Of a stretch of 64,000 bases of DNA, positions 32,690 through 40,812 are shown one piece after another. Each line of letters starts with the position of its first letter. The first letter of the stretch is position 1. Location of the stretch: NCBI RefSeq assembly GCF_004364325.1, contig NZ_SOCP01000004.1:310001-374000 (forward strand), written 5' to 3'. The translations under genes and the position numbers were made by a program. Source of the DNA: Actinophytocola oryzae. Its GTDB lineage: Bacteria > Actinomycetota > Actinomycetes > Mycobacteriales > Pseudonocardiaceae. The notes beneath the pieces are model-generated. The model was given only the letters and a program-made list of their open reading frames with translations. It was not told the origin of the DNA and searched no databases.

Positions 32690-33712
32690 CTAGATCGTGT
32701 GCGACGCCCGCGCCCGCACCGGCGCGGCCGACGCGCGGACGACCAGCTCGGGCTCGAAGAGCAGCTCCTCCATCGACACCTCGTTGCCCGCGATGAGCGC
32801 GGCCAGCAGCTCGACCGCCGCCCTGCCCATCGCCTCTATGGGCTGGCGCACGGTGGTCAGCGGCGGATCGGTGCAGGTCATGAGGGCCGAGTCGTCGTAG
32901 CCGATGACCGAGATGTCGTCCGGGGTGTTGAGGCCGAGGCGGCGGACCGCGCGGATCACGCCGAGCGCGAGGGGGTCGCTCGCGCAGATCATCCCGGTGA
33001 TGCCGTTCTGGACGAGCCGGGTGCCGACCGCCTGGCCGCCCTCGATGGAGAACATCGTGTGCCCGACCGAGTGCTCGTCGACCGTCATCCCGATCCGCTC
33101 CGCGCACTTGCGGAACGCGACCAGCTTGCGCCGCGACGGGATGTGGTCGCGGGGGCCGAGCACCATGCCGATCCGCTGGTGGCCGAGCGCCACGAGGTGC
33201 CCGAACGCCTGCTCCACGGCCACCGCGTCGTCGGCGGAGACCACCGGGTAGTCCAGGTCGATCGAGGCGTTGACCAGCACGACCGGGAGCTTGCGGCGCA
33301 CCAGTTCGTAGTGGTGCTCGTGGCTCGCGTCCTCCTCGGCGTGACTGCCGCCCGCGAACACGACACCGGAAACCTGTTGTGCCAGCAGCAGCTCCACGTA
33401 GTCCGGTTCGGACACCCCACCGGTGCACGTACACAGAACGGGAGTGAAGCCCTGCTGGGCCAGCGCGCTGCCGACCACGTCGGCGAGCGCGGGGAAGATC
33501 GGGTTCTGCAGCTCGGGCAACACCAGCCCGACGAGCCGCGCCCGCTCGCCGCGCAGCTGGGTCGGACGTTCGTAACCGAGCACGTCCAACGCGGTCAGCA
33601 CCGCCTGACGGGTCGCCTCGGAGACGCCCGGTTTACCGTTGAGCACCCTGCTCACGGTGGCCTCGCTGACACCCACCTTCTTGGCTACTTCGGAAAGCCG
33701 TCTTTGCGCCAT
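32690..33712 (-). CDS. LacI family transcriptional regulator
   Basis: A 340-residue repressor. Residues 5-30 are the helix-turn-helix (LSEVAKKVGVSEATVSRVLN), followed by the hinge and a periplasmic-binding-like effector domain (GLVLPELQNPIFPALADVV, DDISVIGYDDSALM). It lies directly upstream of the sugar importer/alpha-glucosidase operon on the same strand and is the expected local repressor of MalR/AglR type. Confidence 0.93.
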   Translation of the reverse strand: MAQRRLSEVAKKVGVSEATVSRVLNGKPGVSEATRQAVLTALDVLGYERPTQLRGERARLVGLVLPELQNPIFPALADVVGSALAQQGFTPVLCTCTGGVSEPDYVELLLAQQVSGVVFAGGSHAEEDASHEHHYELVRRKLPVVLVNASIDLDYPVVSADDAVAVEQAFGHLVALGHQRIGMVLGPRDHIPSRRKLVAFRKCAERIGMTVDEHSVGHTMFSIEGGQAVGTRLVQNGITGMICASDPLALGVIRAVRRLGLNTPDDISVIGYDDSALMTCTDPPLTTVRQPIEAMGRAAVELLAALIAGNEVSMEELLFEPELVVRASAAPVRARASHTI

Positions 33713-33733
33713 GCATGCAAGTCTACGACAGGT

Positions 33734-33748
33734 CTTGCAAGCACTTGC
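33734..33748. promoter_or_regulatory. Putative LacI-family operator
   Basis: CTTGCAAGCACTTGC lies 22 bases before the LacI start. It contains the palindrome CTTGCAAG and a repeated CTTGC unit, resembling the CTTGCAG repeats bound by Streptomyces MalR. This suggests self-regulation of the LacI gene. Confidence 0.5.
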
Positions 33749-33855
33749 GTGGCTTTGCGGCTGTCGGCCGGATTGTCCAGTTTGGTCGCGCGCCCGCGGC
33801 TCGGCCCTGCGCGAACCCGCTCGCCCCCGCGTCCTGGGCCGTGAGGATGCTGCTC

Positions 33856-34227
33856 ATGGACCCTGACATGCGGCTGGTGCTGGACTCCTACGCGGCCTAC
33901 GCCCGGGGTGACATCGAAGCGGCCGTCGCGCCGCTGCACGACGACGTCGAGTGGATCGAGCCGGACTCGTTCCCCAACGGCGGCGCGCGTCGAGGGCCCG
34001 GGGCGGTGGCCGACTACCTGCGTGCGTCGCACGCCGCGTGGCGCGAGCTGGTGTCGACGCCGACCGCGTCGCGGCGGGGCGGGGACATCGTGGTCGTGCA
34101 CCACGTGGAGGGGGTGCTCGCCGACGGCTCGCCGCACTCGGTGACGGTCGCGGACGTGTTCACCGTGGTCGACGGGCGGGTCGTGCGGATGGTCGCGTAC
34201 GCCGACCCCGCCGAGGTGCCGGGCTGA
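33856..34227 (+). CDS. SnoaL-like (NTF2-fold) protein
   Basis: A 123-residue protein with the pattern of the SnoaL-like cone fold: LVLDSYAAYARGDIEAAV, LHDDVEWIEPDSFPNGG and VADVFTVVDGRVVRMVAYAD. Members include small hydrolases, isomerases and uncharacterised ligand-binding proteins. GAGGAT nine bases upstream favours the ATG at 33856 over those further 5'. It is divergent from the LacI gene. No neighbour explains its role. Confidence 0.75.
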   Translation: MDPDMRLVLDSYAAYARGDIEAAVAPLHDDVEWIEPDSFPNGGARRGPGAVADYLRASHAAWRELVSTPTASRRGGDIVVVHHVEGVLADGSPHSVTVADVFTVVDGRVVRMVAYADPAEVPG

Positions 34228-34267
34228 CCGGAGTGTCTACCCCGCTCCGGTCGACCGCGATGGCAGG

Positions 34268-34603
34268 ATGCGCCCCCGGGAGGTGGTCGAGTTGGCGGAA
34301 CCCGAGCTGCCGGCCTCTGTCGTGACGGCGCACCTGGCCTCCTGTGCCGGGGAACTGGCGCGCAGCGGACTGCCCGTGTCCGACATGCCCGTCTCGGTCG
34401 AGCATCTCGTCGCCGGACAGCGGCACGTCGCCGTCGCGTTGGAGGGTCTCGCCCGACGCCTCGCACTCGGTCCGGTGACCGAGGACAGGGCCGCGCTCGT
34501 CGAGGTCCTCCGTGCCGCGGCCGAGGCGTCCTCGCATGCCGCCGACGCACTCGGTGCTGGTGGACATCTGTTCGAATCCGTTGCTAACGAAACGGCATTT
34601 TAG
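34268..34603 (+). CDS. Hypothetical helical protein
   Basis: Up to 111 residues, alanine- and leucine-rich and predicted helical (RHVAVALEGLARRLALG, LRAAAEASSHAADALG). I do not recognise the family. GGGAGG at 34278-34283 lies eight bases before an in-frame TTG at 34291, which may be the true start (the ATG at 34268 has only a weak site). It stands alone between the SnoaL-like gene and ku. Confidence 0.5.
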   Translation: MRPREVVELAEPELPASVVTAHLASCAGELARSGLPVSDMPVSVEHLVAGQRHVAVALEGLARRLALGPVTEDRAALVEVLRAAAEASSHAADALGAGGHLFESVANETAF

Positions 34604-34662
34604 CTGGTCGGAGCCACATTTGCGGGATAGAATAGAACAAGTCCGCGAATGGAGGTTCGTCT

Positions 34663-35538
34663 ATGCGAAGCGTCTGGAACGGCACGATCAGGCTGGGTCT
34701 CGCGACCATCCCGGTGAAGGCGTACGGGGCCACCGAGGAGCAGGGCACCGGCCTGCACCACGTGCACGTGACCGACGGCGGGCGGGTGCGGCACCGGCGG
34801 GTCTGCGAGGTCGACGGGGCAGAGGTCGACCTGACGGAGCTGGCCAGGGGCTACGTCCTGCCCGGCGGGGAGACGGTGGTGCTGACGGAGTCGGACTTCG
34901 CCAAACTGCCGCTGCCCACCTCGCGTGCCATCGAGGTACAGGCGTTCGCGCAGGTGGAGGAGATCGACCCGATCTACTTCGCGCGGTCCTACCACCTGGA
35001 GCCCGAGCCTGCCGGGGTCAAGTCGTACGTGCTGCTGGCTGAGGCGCTGAGGCGGTCCGGGCGGGTCGCCGTGGTCAAGGTGGCGCTGCGGTCGCGGGAG
35101 TCGCTGGCCGTGCTGCGGGTGCGTGACCAGGTCATCATGATGGAGACGATGCTGTGGCCGGACGAGGTCCGGGCGCCGGAGTTCCCGTTCCTGCACCAGG
35201 AGGTCGTGGTCACGGAGCGGGAGCTGCGCGAGGCCACCGACCTGGTGGAGACCCTGACGGAGAAGTTCGCGCCGGCGCAGTACTCGGACTCCTACCGGAC
35301 GGCGCTGCAGGCGCTGGTGCAGTCCAAGATCGACGGGAACGAGCTGGTCCAGCCCGCGGCGTCCTCGCAGGTGGCGGGGGCCGCCGATCTGCTGGGTGCG
35401 TTGCGGACGACCGTCGCGGAGAAGCGGATGCCGCGCCAGCGCGTCGAGGAGGCCCGTGCCGCCGAGACGGCGGCCTCGGAGGCCAGCTCGAAGGCCAGGG
35501 CGGCTGCTCGGCGCAGGCGTAGCCCGTCGAAGAAGTGA
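34663..35538 (+). CDS. ku: Ku protein of non-homologous end joining
   Basis: A 291-residue bacterial Ku: SVWNGTIRLGLATIPVKAYG at the start, the bridge and core barrel (PIYFARSYHLEPE, VALRSRESLAVLRV), followed by a basic Lys/Arg-rich tail ending RRRRSPSKK that extends DNA binding. It forms a ring on double-strand ends and recruits ligase D. GGAGG precedes the ATG, and a TAGAAT -10-like element lies at 34628. No ligD gene is in the window. A strong terminator separates it from the converging sigma-factor gene. Confidence 0.95.
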   Translation: MRSVWNGTIRLGLATIPVKAYGATEEQGTGLHHVHVTDGGRVRHRRVCEVDGAEVDLTELARGYVLPGGETVVLTESDFAKLPLPTSRAIEVQAFAQVEEIDPIYFARSYHLEPEPAGVKSYVLLAEALRRSGRVAVVKVALRSRESLAVLRVRDQVIMMETMLWPDEVRAPEFPFLHQEVVVTERELREATDLVETLTEKFAPAQYSDSYRTALQALVQSKIDGNELVQPAASSQVAGAADLLGALRTTVAEKRMPRQRVEEARAAETAASEASSKARAAARRRRSPSKK

Positions 35539-35553
35539 CGTAACGGATCGTGC

Positions 35554-35590
35554 GGCAGGGTCGGCCCGGTGTGGCCGGCCCTGCCTTTCT
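35554..35590 (+). terminator. Terminator after ku
   Basis: Arms of 13 bp (GGCAGGGTCGGCC with one G-U pair), a six-base loop and a following TTTCT. Confidence 0.8.
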
Positions 35591-35602
35591 GTTTCAGGGC
35601 AG

Positions 35603-35643
35603 CGCCGAGCAGCTCGACCGGTTCGTGATGAAGCTGCTCGGCG
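35603..35643 (-). terminator. Hairpin after the sigma-factor gene
   Basis: Perfect 12-bp arms CGCCGAGCAGCT and AGCTGCTCGGCG with a 17-base loop, 20 bases downstream of the sigma-factor stop. Confidence 0.55.
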
Positions 35644-35663
35644 TTGCGACGGGTTGGTCGGGA

Positions 35664-36473
35664 TCAGGCTTCGGGGTCGGAGAGAAGGTCCTTGCGGAGG
35701 TTCTCCAGCGTCCTCGACAGCAGGCGGGACACGTGCATCTGCGAGATGCCGATGCGGTCGGCGATCTGGGTCTGGGTCATGTGGCGGAAGAACCGCAGCG
35801 TCAGGATCTGGCGCTCCCGTTCCGGAAGGGCCTCGATCAGCGGACGCAGGGACTCGTAGTTCTCCACGCCCTCGAGACCCTCGTCACGCTGGCCCAGCGT
35901 GTCGCCGAGGGGGTCGGAGTCGGCCTCGGGGGAGAGGGCCTCGTCCAGGGACATCGAGTGGTAGGCGTTGCCCGCCTCGAGGCCCTCGAAGACCTGCTCC
36001 GGAGAGAGGTCCAGGTGTTTGCCCAGCTCACTCGGGGTCGGCGCGCGGCCCAACCGCTGTGACAGCTCCGCGCTCGCCGCGTTGATGGCGAGGTTCAGCT
36101 CCTTCAGCCTGCGTGGCACGTGCATCGACCAGCTGGCGTCGCGGAAGTGCCTTCGCACCTCGCCCATCACGGTGGGCACGGCGAACGACAGGAAGTCCGT
36201 GCCGCGGTCCGGCTGGAACCGGTCCACGGCGTTGATCAGGCCCAGGGTCGCTACCTGGACCAGGTCCTCCCTGGGCACGCCTCTGTTCGAGAAGCGCGCC
36301 GCGATGTGCTCCGCGAGCGGCAGGTGTCCGGTGACGAGCTTGTTGCGTAGTTCGGCGCGTTGGGGGTCGCCCGCGGGTAGCTCGGCCATCTCGACGAACA
36401 TCGGGGCCAGATGCTCGTAGCCCGTGGCCGTGCTCTCCTGGGTTCTCGCGCTCGAACTCTGTGTCCCGGTCAC
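35664..36473 (-). CDS. Stress sigma factor of the SigF/SigB group
   Basis: A 269-residue group 3 sigma-70 factor: region 2 (LVTGHLPLAEHIAARFSNRG, DLVQVATLGLINAVDRFQ), region 3 (MHVPRRLKELNLAINAASAE) and region 4 (ALPERERQILTLRFF, QIADRIGISQMHVSRLL). The GTG start overlaps the stop of the anti-sigma gene (GTGA). SigF-type factors recognise GTTT-N14-16-GGGTAY promoters; such sequences occur before its own operon and before several genes in this window. Confidence 0.93.
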   Translation of the reverse strand: MTGTQSSSARTQESTATGYEHLAPMFVEMAELPAGDPQRAELRNKLVTGHLPLAEHIAARFSNRGVPREDLVQVATLGLINAVDRFQPDRGTDFLSFAVPTVMGEVRRHFRDASWSMHVPRRLKELNLAINAASAELSQRLGRAPTPSELGKHLDLSPEQVFEGLEAGNAYHSMSLDEALSPEADSDPLGDTLGQRDEGLEGVENYESLRPLIEALPERERQILTLRFFRHMTQTQIADRIGISQMHVSRLLSRTLENLRKDLLSDPEA

Positions 36474-36907
36474 CCGGGAAGCCCTTCCACTCGGCGTTTG
36501 GCCAGCTCGATGTGCACGAGGTGTGGTGAACTCGCGTCCGCGCTGTCGTCGCTGGGTCCGTCGACCCAGGTCGCCGTGTGGTCGGTGAGCGTCGTGAGGA
36601 CCCGCCAGCCGAACGAGTCACTGCTCGGCTTCGTGTCGCTTGTGGACGGTACGGTGACGACGAACCTGATCTCGTCGGCACTGACCTGGAAGCTGCAGCG
36701 CAGCACCGCGTCGGGTGTGCCCTGCGTGATCAGTGTCGAACACGCCTCGTCGACCGCCAGCCGCAGGTCGGCGATCGAGTCCAGGTCGAAGTCCGCGCGC
36801 ATGGCGATGCTCGCGGCCAGTGACCGGATGATGGGAAGGTTGGTGAGCACGGCGGCGATTCGCAGCTCGATCTCTTCAGGACTGCCGTCCTCGGTTCCTT
36901 CGAACAT
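36470..36907 (-). CDS. Anti-sigma factor, RsbW-like serine kinase fold
   Basis: A 145-residue GHKL-type ATPase domain: LPIIRSLAASIAMRADFD, the N-box ADLRLAVDEACSTLI with the catalytic Glu and Asn-position Ser, and a C-terminal GWRVLTTLTDH. RsbW-type proteins hold SigF inactive until an anti-anti-sigma factor takes over. The ATG at 36907 is chosen because a SigF-like promoter ends only a few bases before it, which would make the mRNA nearly leaderless; starts further upstream would lie inside the promoter. No anti-anti-sigma gene is next to it. Confidence 0.85.
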   Translation of the reverse strand: MFEGTEDGSPEEIELRIAAVLTNLPIIRSLAASIAMRADFDLDSIADLRLAVDEACSTLITQGTPDAVLRCSFQVSADEIRFVVTVPSTSDTKPSSDSFGWRVLTTLTDHTATWVDGPSDDSADASSPHLVHIELAKRRVEGLPG

Positions 36908-36916
36908 GTCGCCGGG

Positions 36917-36941
36917 GTACCCACAATCTTTGAGGCATAAC
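36917..36941 (-). promoter_or_regulatory. SigF-like promoter of the anti-sigma/sigma operon
   Basis: On the minus strand GTTA is followed after 15 bases by GGGTAC, close to the GTTT-N15-GGGTAC consensus. Its position implies transcription starting about at the ATG of the anti-sigma gene, giving positive self-control of the sigma factor. Confidence 0.6.
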
Positions 36942-37072
36942 GCAGGCGTGCGTGTCACGTCTTGACCGCTGCTCCACCGTATCGGTTCCACCCCGCCGCC
37001 TCAACACGCCCCGCTGGGCCGTTCCGCGTAACGTGGGCCCGGCAAGCCGTCGAAACGAAGGAGCCAAATCGA

Positions 37073-37366
37073 ATGTTGGCGGTAACGGAAGCGGCTGCCG
37101 AGGCGATCAGCGCGCTGACCGCCCAGGGTGGCATCCAGCAGGAAGGAGGCCTCCGGTTCGCACTGCAGACCGAGGCCGACTCCCAGCCCGCGCTCGCACT
37201 CACCGTGGCGCCGCAGCCCGCTGAGGGCGACCAGGTCGTCACGGCCAACGAGGGGGCGCACGTCTTCCTCGAGGAGGGCGCGGCCGACTACCTGTCGGAC
37301 AAGGTCCTGGACGTCCAGGCCGACAACGAGGGGCAGCTGAACTTCGCTGTCCTCGAGAAGGGCTGA
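37073..37366 (+). CDS. HesB/IscA-fold protein without cysteines
   Basis: A 97-residue protein with the A-type carrier fold (MLAVTEAAAEAISALTAQ, GLRFALQTE, VFLEEGAADYLSDKVLDVQ) but no cysteine at all, so it cannot hold an iron-sulfur cluster in the usual way. GAAGGAG lies ten bases before the ATG. It is divergent from the anti-sigma gene. Related cysteine-free proteins occur in many actinomycetes with unknown function. Confidence 0.75.
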   Translation: MLAVTEAAAEAISALTAQGGIQQEGGLRFALQTEADSQPALALTVAPQPAEGDQVVTANEGAHVFLEEGAADYLSDKVLDVQADNEGQLNFAVLEKG

Positions 37367-37390
37367 GGCTCTACGCAGGATCCGGGCGGG

Positions 37391-37714
37391 TCACCGACCG
37401 AGGGCCTTCGCCAGCTCCTTCTTGGTCATCGTCGAACGGCCCTTGATGTTCTTCTTCTTGGCCTCGTTGTAGAGCTGTTCCTTGGTCGGTCCGCCCGGAC
37501 CCTGGTGGGACCGCTGCCCGCCACGTTTCTGCGGCGACATGTCCTTCACCGACGACCGGCTCGCTGTCCGCGCCTCGCCGGACTGCGCGCGGTTCTTGTT
37601 CACGGTGCGTGCCGCGATCTCCTCCGCACGGCCCTCGCTGGTGCCGCGCTGCTCGGCGCCTTCCTTGATGTGCTGGTACTGGCGTTCGCGCTTCTTGCTC
37701 CATGCCTGCGGCAT
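37391..37714 (-). CDS. Small basic protein with Rho-N/SAP-like C-terminus
   Basis: A 107-residue, very hydrophilic protein: MPQAWSKKRERQYQHIKEGA at the start, and a C-terminal LYNEAKKKNIKGRSTMTKKE resembling short SAP/Rho-N nucleic-acid-binding helices. Similar proteins are often annotated as plasmid stabilisation protein, without proof. GAGGAGAG precedes the ATG. A SigF-like promoter lies 30 bases upstream, so it is probably a general-stress protein. Confidence 0.72.
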   Translation of the reverse strand: MPQAWSKKRERQYQHIKEGAEQRGTSEGRAEEIAARTVNKNRAQSGEARTASRSSVKDMSPQKRGGQRSHQGPGGPTKEQLYNEAKKKNIKGRSTMTKKELAKALGR

Positions 37715-37744
37715 TTCGGCTCTCCTCTCGTCCTGACCTGCGGT

Positions 37745-37769
37745 GTACCCGGTTCGGTCGCCGCCGAAC
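37745..37769 (-). promoter_or_regulatory. SigF-like promoter of the small basic stress gene
   Basis: On the minus strand GTTC, 15 bases, then GGGTAC, 31 bases before the ATG at 37714. Spacing and -10 agree with the anti-sigma promoter. Confidence 0.55.
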
Positions 37770-37793
37770 CTTCGGGGTCCTAACGTCGGTCGC

Positions 37794-38558
37794 ATGACCG
37801 TGATCGAGGACTTCCGCCGTCTGCACGACGAGTTCCTGCTGCTCCCCAACGCCTGGGACGTCGCGTCCGGGGCCGCGTTGGTGCGCGAGGGCTTCCCCGC
37901 CGTCGGCACGACGAGCCTTGGCGTGGCGGCCGCAGTCGGTGTCGAGGACGGGTCCGGTGCCGGGCGGACCCCGGCGGTCGAGCTGGCCAGGAGGTTGGTG
38001 GCGCTGCCGGTCCCGGTGTCGGTCGACGTCGAGGGAGGCTTCAGCGAGGACCCCGGAGCTGTGCGGGAGCTGGGTGCGGAGCTGGCGGCGATCGGGGTGG
38101 CGGGCGTCAACATCGAGGACGGCCTCGCGGCGGGGGGTCTGCGTGAGGTAGCTCACCACGCGAGGCTCGTGGAGGCGATGGCGTCGACCGGTTTGTTCGT
38201 CAACGCGCGTACGGACACGTACTGGTCAGACATCGACCGCCCCGGCACGGGCGACCGGCTGCGTGCCTACGTGGACGCGGGTGCCGAGGGTGTGTTCGTG
38301 CCGGGGGTGGCTGAGGACGCGGACGTCGCCTCGGTGGTGGCGTCGGTGGCGGTGCCGGTGAATGTCCTTTTCCTGCCGGGGAGAACGGATCTGCGGAAGA
38401 TGAGGGACCTGGGGGTACGCCGGGTGAGCACGGGCTCGTTCCTGTTCCGCGTAGCTCTGGGTGCCGCGCTCGACGCCGTACGCGCGGTGCGACGGAACGA
38501 CGTGTCGCTCGGGTACGACGTCCCGACGTACCAACAGGTCCAGTCGCTGGTCGGCTAG
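37794..38558 (+). CDS. Isocitrate lyase/PEP mutase family enzyme
   Basis: A 254-residue TIM-barrel protein of the ICL/PEPM superfamily: LLLPNAWDVASGAALVREGF, metal-binding VSVDVEGGF, VNIEDG and LFVNARTDTYW. The short form lacks the KKCGH loop of true isocitrate lyase, so a carbon-carbon or carbon-phosphorus lyase of unknown substrate is likely. The ATG comes eight bases after a TAACGT -10-like element, so the mRNA is probably leaderless. Its TAG shares the palindrome CTAG with the stop of the converging symporter gene. Confidence 0.8.
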   Translation: MTVIEDFRRLHDEFLLLPNAWDVASGAALVREGFPAVGTTSLGVAAAVGVEDGSGAGRTPAVELARRLVALPVPVSVDVEGGFSEDPGAVRELGAELAAIGVAGVNIEDGLAAGGLREVAHHARLVEAMASTGLFVNARTDTYWSDIDRPGTGDRLRAYVDAGAEGVFVPGVAEDADVASVVASVAVPVNVLFLPGRTDLRKMRDLGVRRVSTGSFLFRVALGAALDAVRAVRRNDVSLGYDVPTYQQVQSLVG

Positions 38559-39902
38559 GCCGTCGCGGGCACTTTCGCCTCTTCCTCCTCGGTCTCCTCT
38601 TCGAGGAGTGGAAGATCGTTGCGGTCGTGCAGGGCGTCGTCGTCGAGGATCCCGGTGCCGCGAGCGACGAGGATCGGCACGGTGATCTGCCCGGCGACGT
38701 TGGTGGCCGTGCGTGCCATGTCGAGGATCGGGTTGATGGCGAACACGATCGCGATGCCGGTGGCGATCACCTCGGCGGGCAGGTTGACCGCCGCGAGGGT
38801 CAGCGTGAGCATCGTGAACCACCCGGTGGTGCCCGCGGTGGCGAGCGACCCGAAAACGGCGACGAGCACGATGAGCAGGTAGTCCCCGAAGGACAGCGTG
38901 ATCCCGTTGAGGTTGGCGATGAAGATGGTGGTGATGGCGGGGAAGACTGCCGCGCATCCGTCCATCTTGGTGGTGGTGCCGAGTGGGACGGCGAAACTGG
39001 CGTACCCCCTGGGCACCCCGAGGTTGACGGAGGCCTGCCGCGAAAGTGGGAGAGTGGCCCCGGACGACTGCGAGACGAACGCGAACTGCAGGGCGGTCCA
39101 GGCCTTGCGGAAGAACGTCAACGGGTTCACCTGGCCGACGAACCTGAGCAGCAGCGGGTAGACGCCGAAGAGCACCAGCGCGCACCCGAGGTAGACCGCG
39201 GCGATCAACGAGATCAGCGGTGCGAAGAACTCGTTGCCGTAGCTGGCGAACGCGTTGCCGAGGAGCCCGAGCACACCCAGCGGTGCGAGCCAGATGATCC
39301 ACCCCAGAACCTTCTGGATGATGTCGAAGAAGGCGCGGTTGACGTTGACGAACACGGCCGCCCGGTCCCCGAGCACGTAGGCGGCCCCGCCGACGAGCAG
39401 TGCGATGAAGACGACCTGGAGGATGTTTCCTTCGCTGAAGGCCGTGAAGAAATTGCCGGGCACGATGCTCTGGATGAACGCCCAGCAGTCGCCGGGTGCC
39501 CGCTCGGCGATGTTGGCGACCGCGTCATCGGACGGCGTGACCCGGACCCCGCTGCCCAGGTTGCCCACGAGCCCGATCAGTAGCCCCGATGCACACGGCG
39601 ATCAGCGAGGTGACGGCGAACCACAAGAGGGTTCTCCCGCCGAGCTGAGCCACCGTCCGGGGGCCGCCGAGCCCGCGCAGGCTGGTGATCCCCACCACGA
39701 TGGCGGTGAACACGAGGGGGATGATCGTGAACTGGACCAGGCTGACGAAGATGTCCCCGATCCGCGAGAGTGTGGTCGCGAGCCAGGAGACGTCCCCCTG
39801 CTTGGCGATGAACCCGAGCACCGCACCGAGGACGAGCCCGCCGAGCACGGCAACACCGAACACGGTGTTACGCCGAGGCCGTTGGATGTGGGTATCCGAC
39901 AT
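38555..39902 (-). pseudogene. Dicarboxylate/cation symporter (DctA/GltP family), frameshifted
   Basis: Two overlapping frames together give a complete symporter of about 448 residues. The N-terminal part (ATG 39902, GGGAG upstream) runs through FTIIPLVFTAIVVGI to SLIAVCIG; the rest begins in another frame at LLIGLVGNLGSG and holds the substrate region (SQSSGATLPLS, LGTTTKMDG, NPILDMARTATN). Removing one base from the CCCC run at 39584-39587 restores CIGLLIGLVGN. Either a real inactivating insertion or a sequencing error. If intact, it would import C4-dicarboxylates or acidic amino acids with protons or sodium. Confidence 0.85.
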
Positions 39903-40089
39903 CTGAACTCCCATCCCCTGGTTGATCAACGGTGGCCTCTGGCCCCCGAGTGCCAGCCCGGTCGGCGAAACCGACAGTCCGAGGCGGTGGCGAAGGCCTG
40001 TGGGCAGTTCGCCACGCCTGTGGACAACCATCCGCGGATGTCGGTGCGTCGTGAGAGGCTGGAACCGGGGGCCGGAGGCAAAGCCCCCG

Positions 40090-40812
40090 TCAGCAGTGGG
40101 CTTTGACTGTTTCCAGGTCGGTGCGCAGCACCGGTGCGCCGTCCACCGGTGCCGGGTCCTCCGGAGTCGACTGGACGCCGCCGGCCGCAACGCGGTCCAG
40201 CGTCGCGAGGCCCGCTTCGCCCACTGTGCCGAAGATCGTGTAGTTCGGTCGGAGGTAGGCGTTGCCGTACACCAGGAAGAACTGGCTTCCGTTGGTGTCG
40301 GGGCCCGCGTTCGCCATCGCGAGGGTGCCGCGCGGGTAGATCTTCCGTTCGCCGGTGGGGTCGTTCGGGGCGGGTGCGAGGTCGACCGGGAGCTCGTCCT
40401 TGTAGCGGTAGCCGGGGCCGCCCTCGCCCGTGCCGGACGGGTCGCCGCACTGCAGGACCGCCAGTGTCGGGTACGTCGTCAGCCGGTGGCATGTCGTGCG
40501 GTCGTAGAACTTCCATCGGGCCAGGTGCGTGAAGCTCTGCACCGTGCACGGGGCCGCGGCGCGGTCGAGCGTCAGCGGGAGCGGGCCCTGGTTCGTGCGC
40601 ACGTCCACCCGCACCTTGCCGTGGTTCGGGGTGTGGGACGGGTCCGGGGGCAGGGGGACCGGGCGCGCGGCCGGCTCGTCGGGTGTTTTCGTGTACTGGC
40701 AGGGGCCGTGCGTGGTGCCCGGCGTGGTGGCGCCCGCGGTGGGACCCGCCACCGTCAGGCTCGCGGCGGCTGTCAGCAGGGCGCCAGCCACGATCGTGAG
40801 TTTCCTCAGCAC
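40090..40812 (-). CDS. Secreted cyclophilin-type peptidyl-prolyl isomerase
   Basis: A 240-residue protein with a Sec signal (KLTIVAGALLTAAASLTVAG) and a cyclophilin domain: FYDRTTCHRL with the catalytic Arg, then GTLAMANAGPDTNGSQFFLV. It assists folding of exported proteins by isomerising prolyl bonds. The GTG at 40812 is fixed by AGGAGG six to seven bases upstream. Two extra cysteine pairs suggest disulfides outside the cell. Confidence 0.88.
   Translation of the reverse strand: MLRKLTIVAGALLTAAASLTVAGPTAGATTPGTTHGPCQYTKTPDEPAARPVPLPPDPSHTPNHGKVRVDVRTNQGPLPLTLDRAAAPCTVQSFTHLARWKFYDRTTCHRLTTYPTLAVLQCGDPSGTGEGGPGYRYKDELPVDLAPAPNDPTGERKIYPRGTLAMANAGPDTNGSQFFLVYGNAYLRPNYTIFGTVGEAGLATLDRVAAGGVQSTPEDPAPVDGAPVLRTDLETVKAHC

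Noticed and set aside
38555-39902. Two separate symporter genes
   Set aside because: The two frames each hold complementary parts of one DctA-type protein and join exactly at a CCCC run, so one frameshifted gene is more likely.
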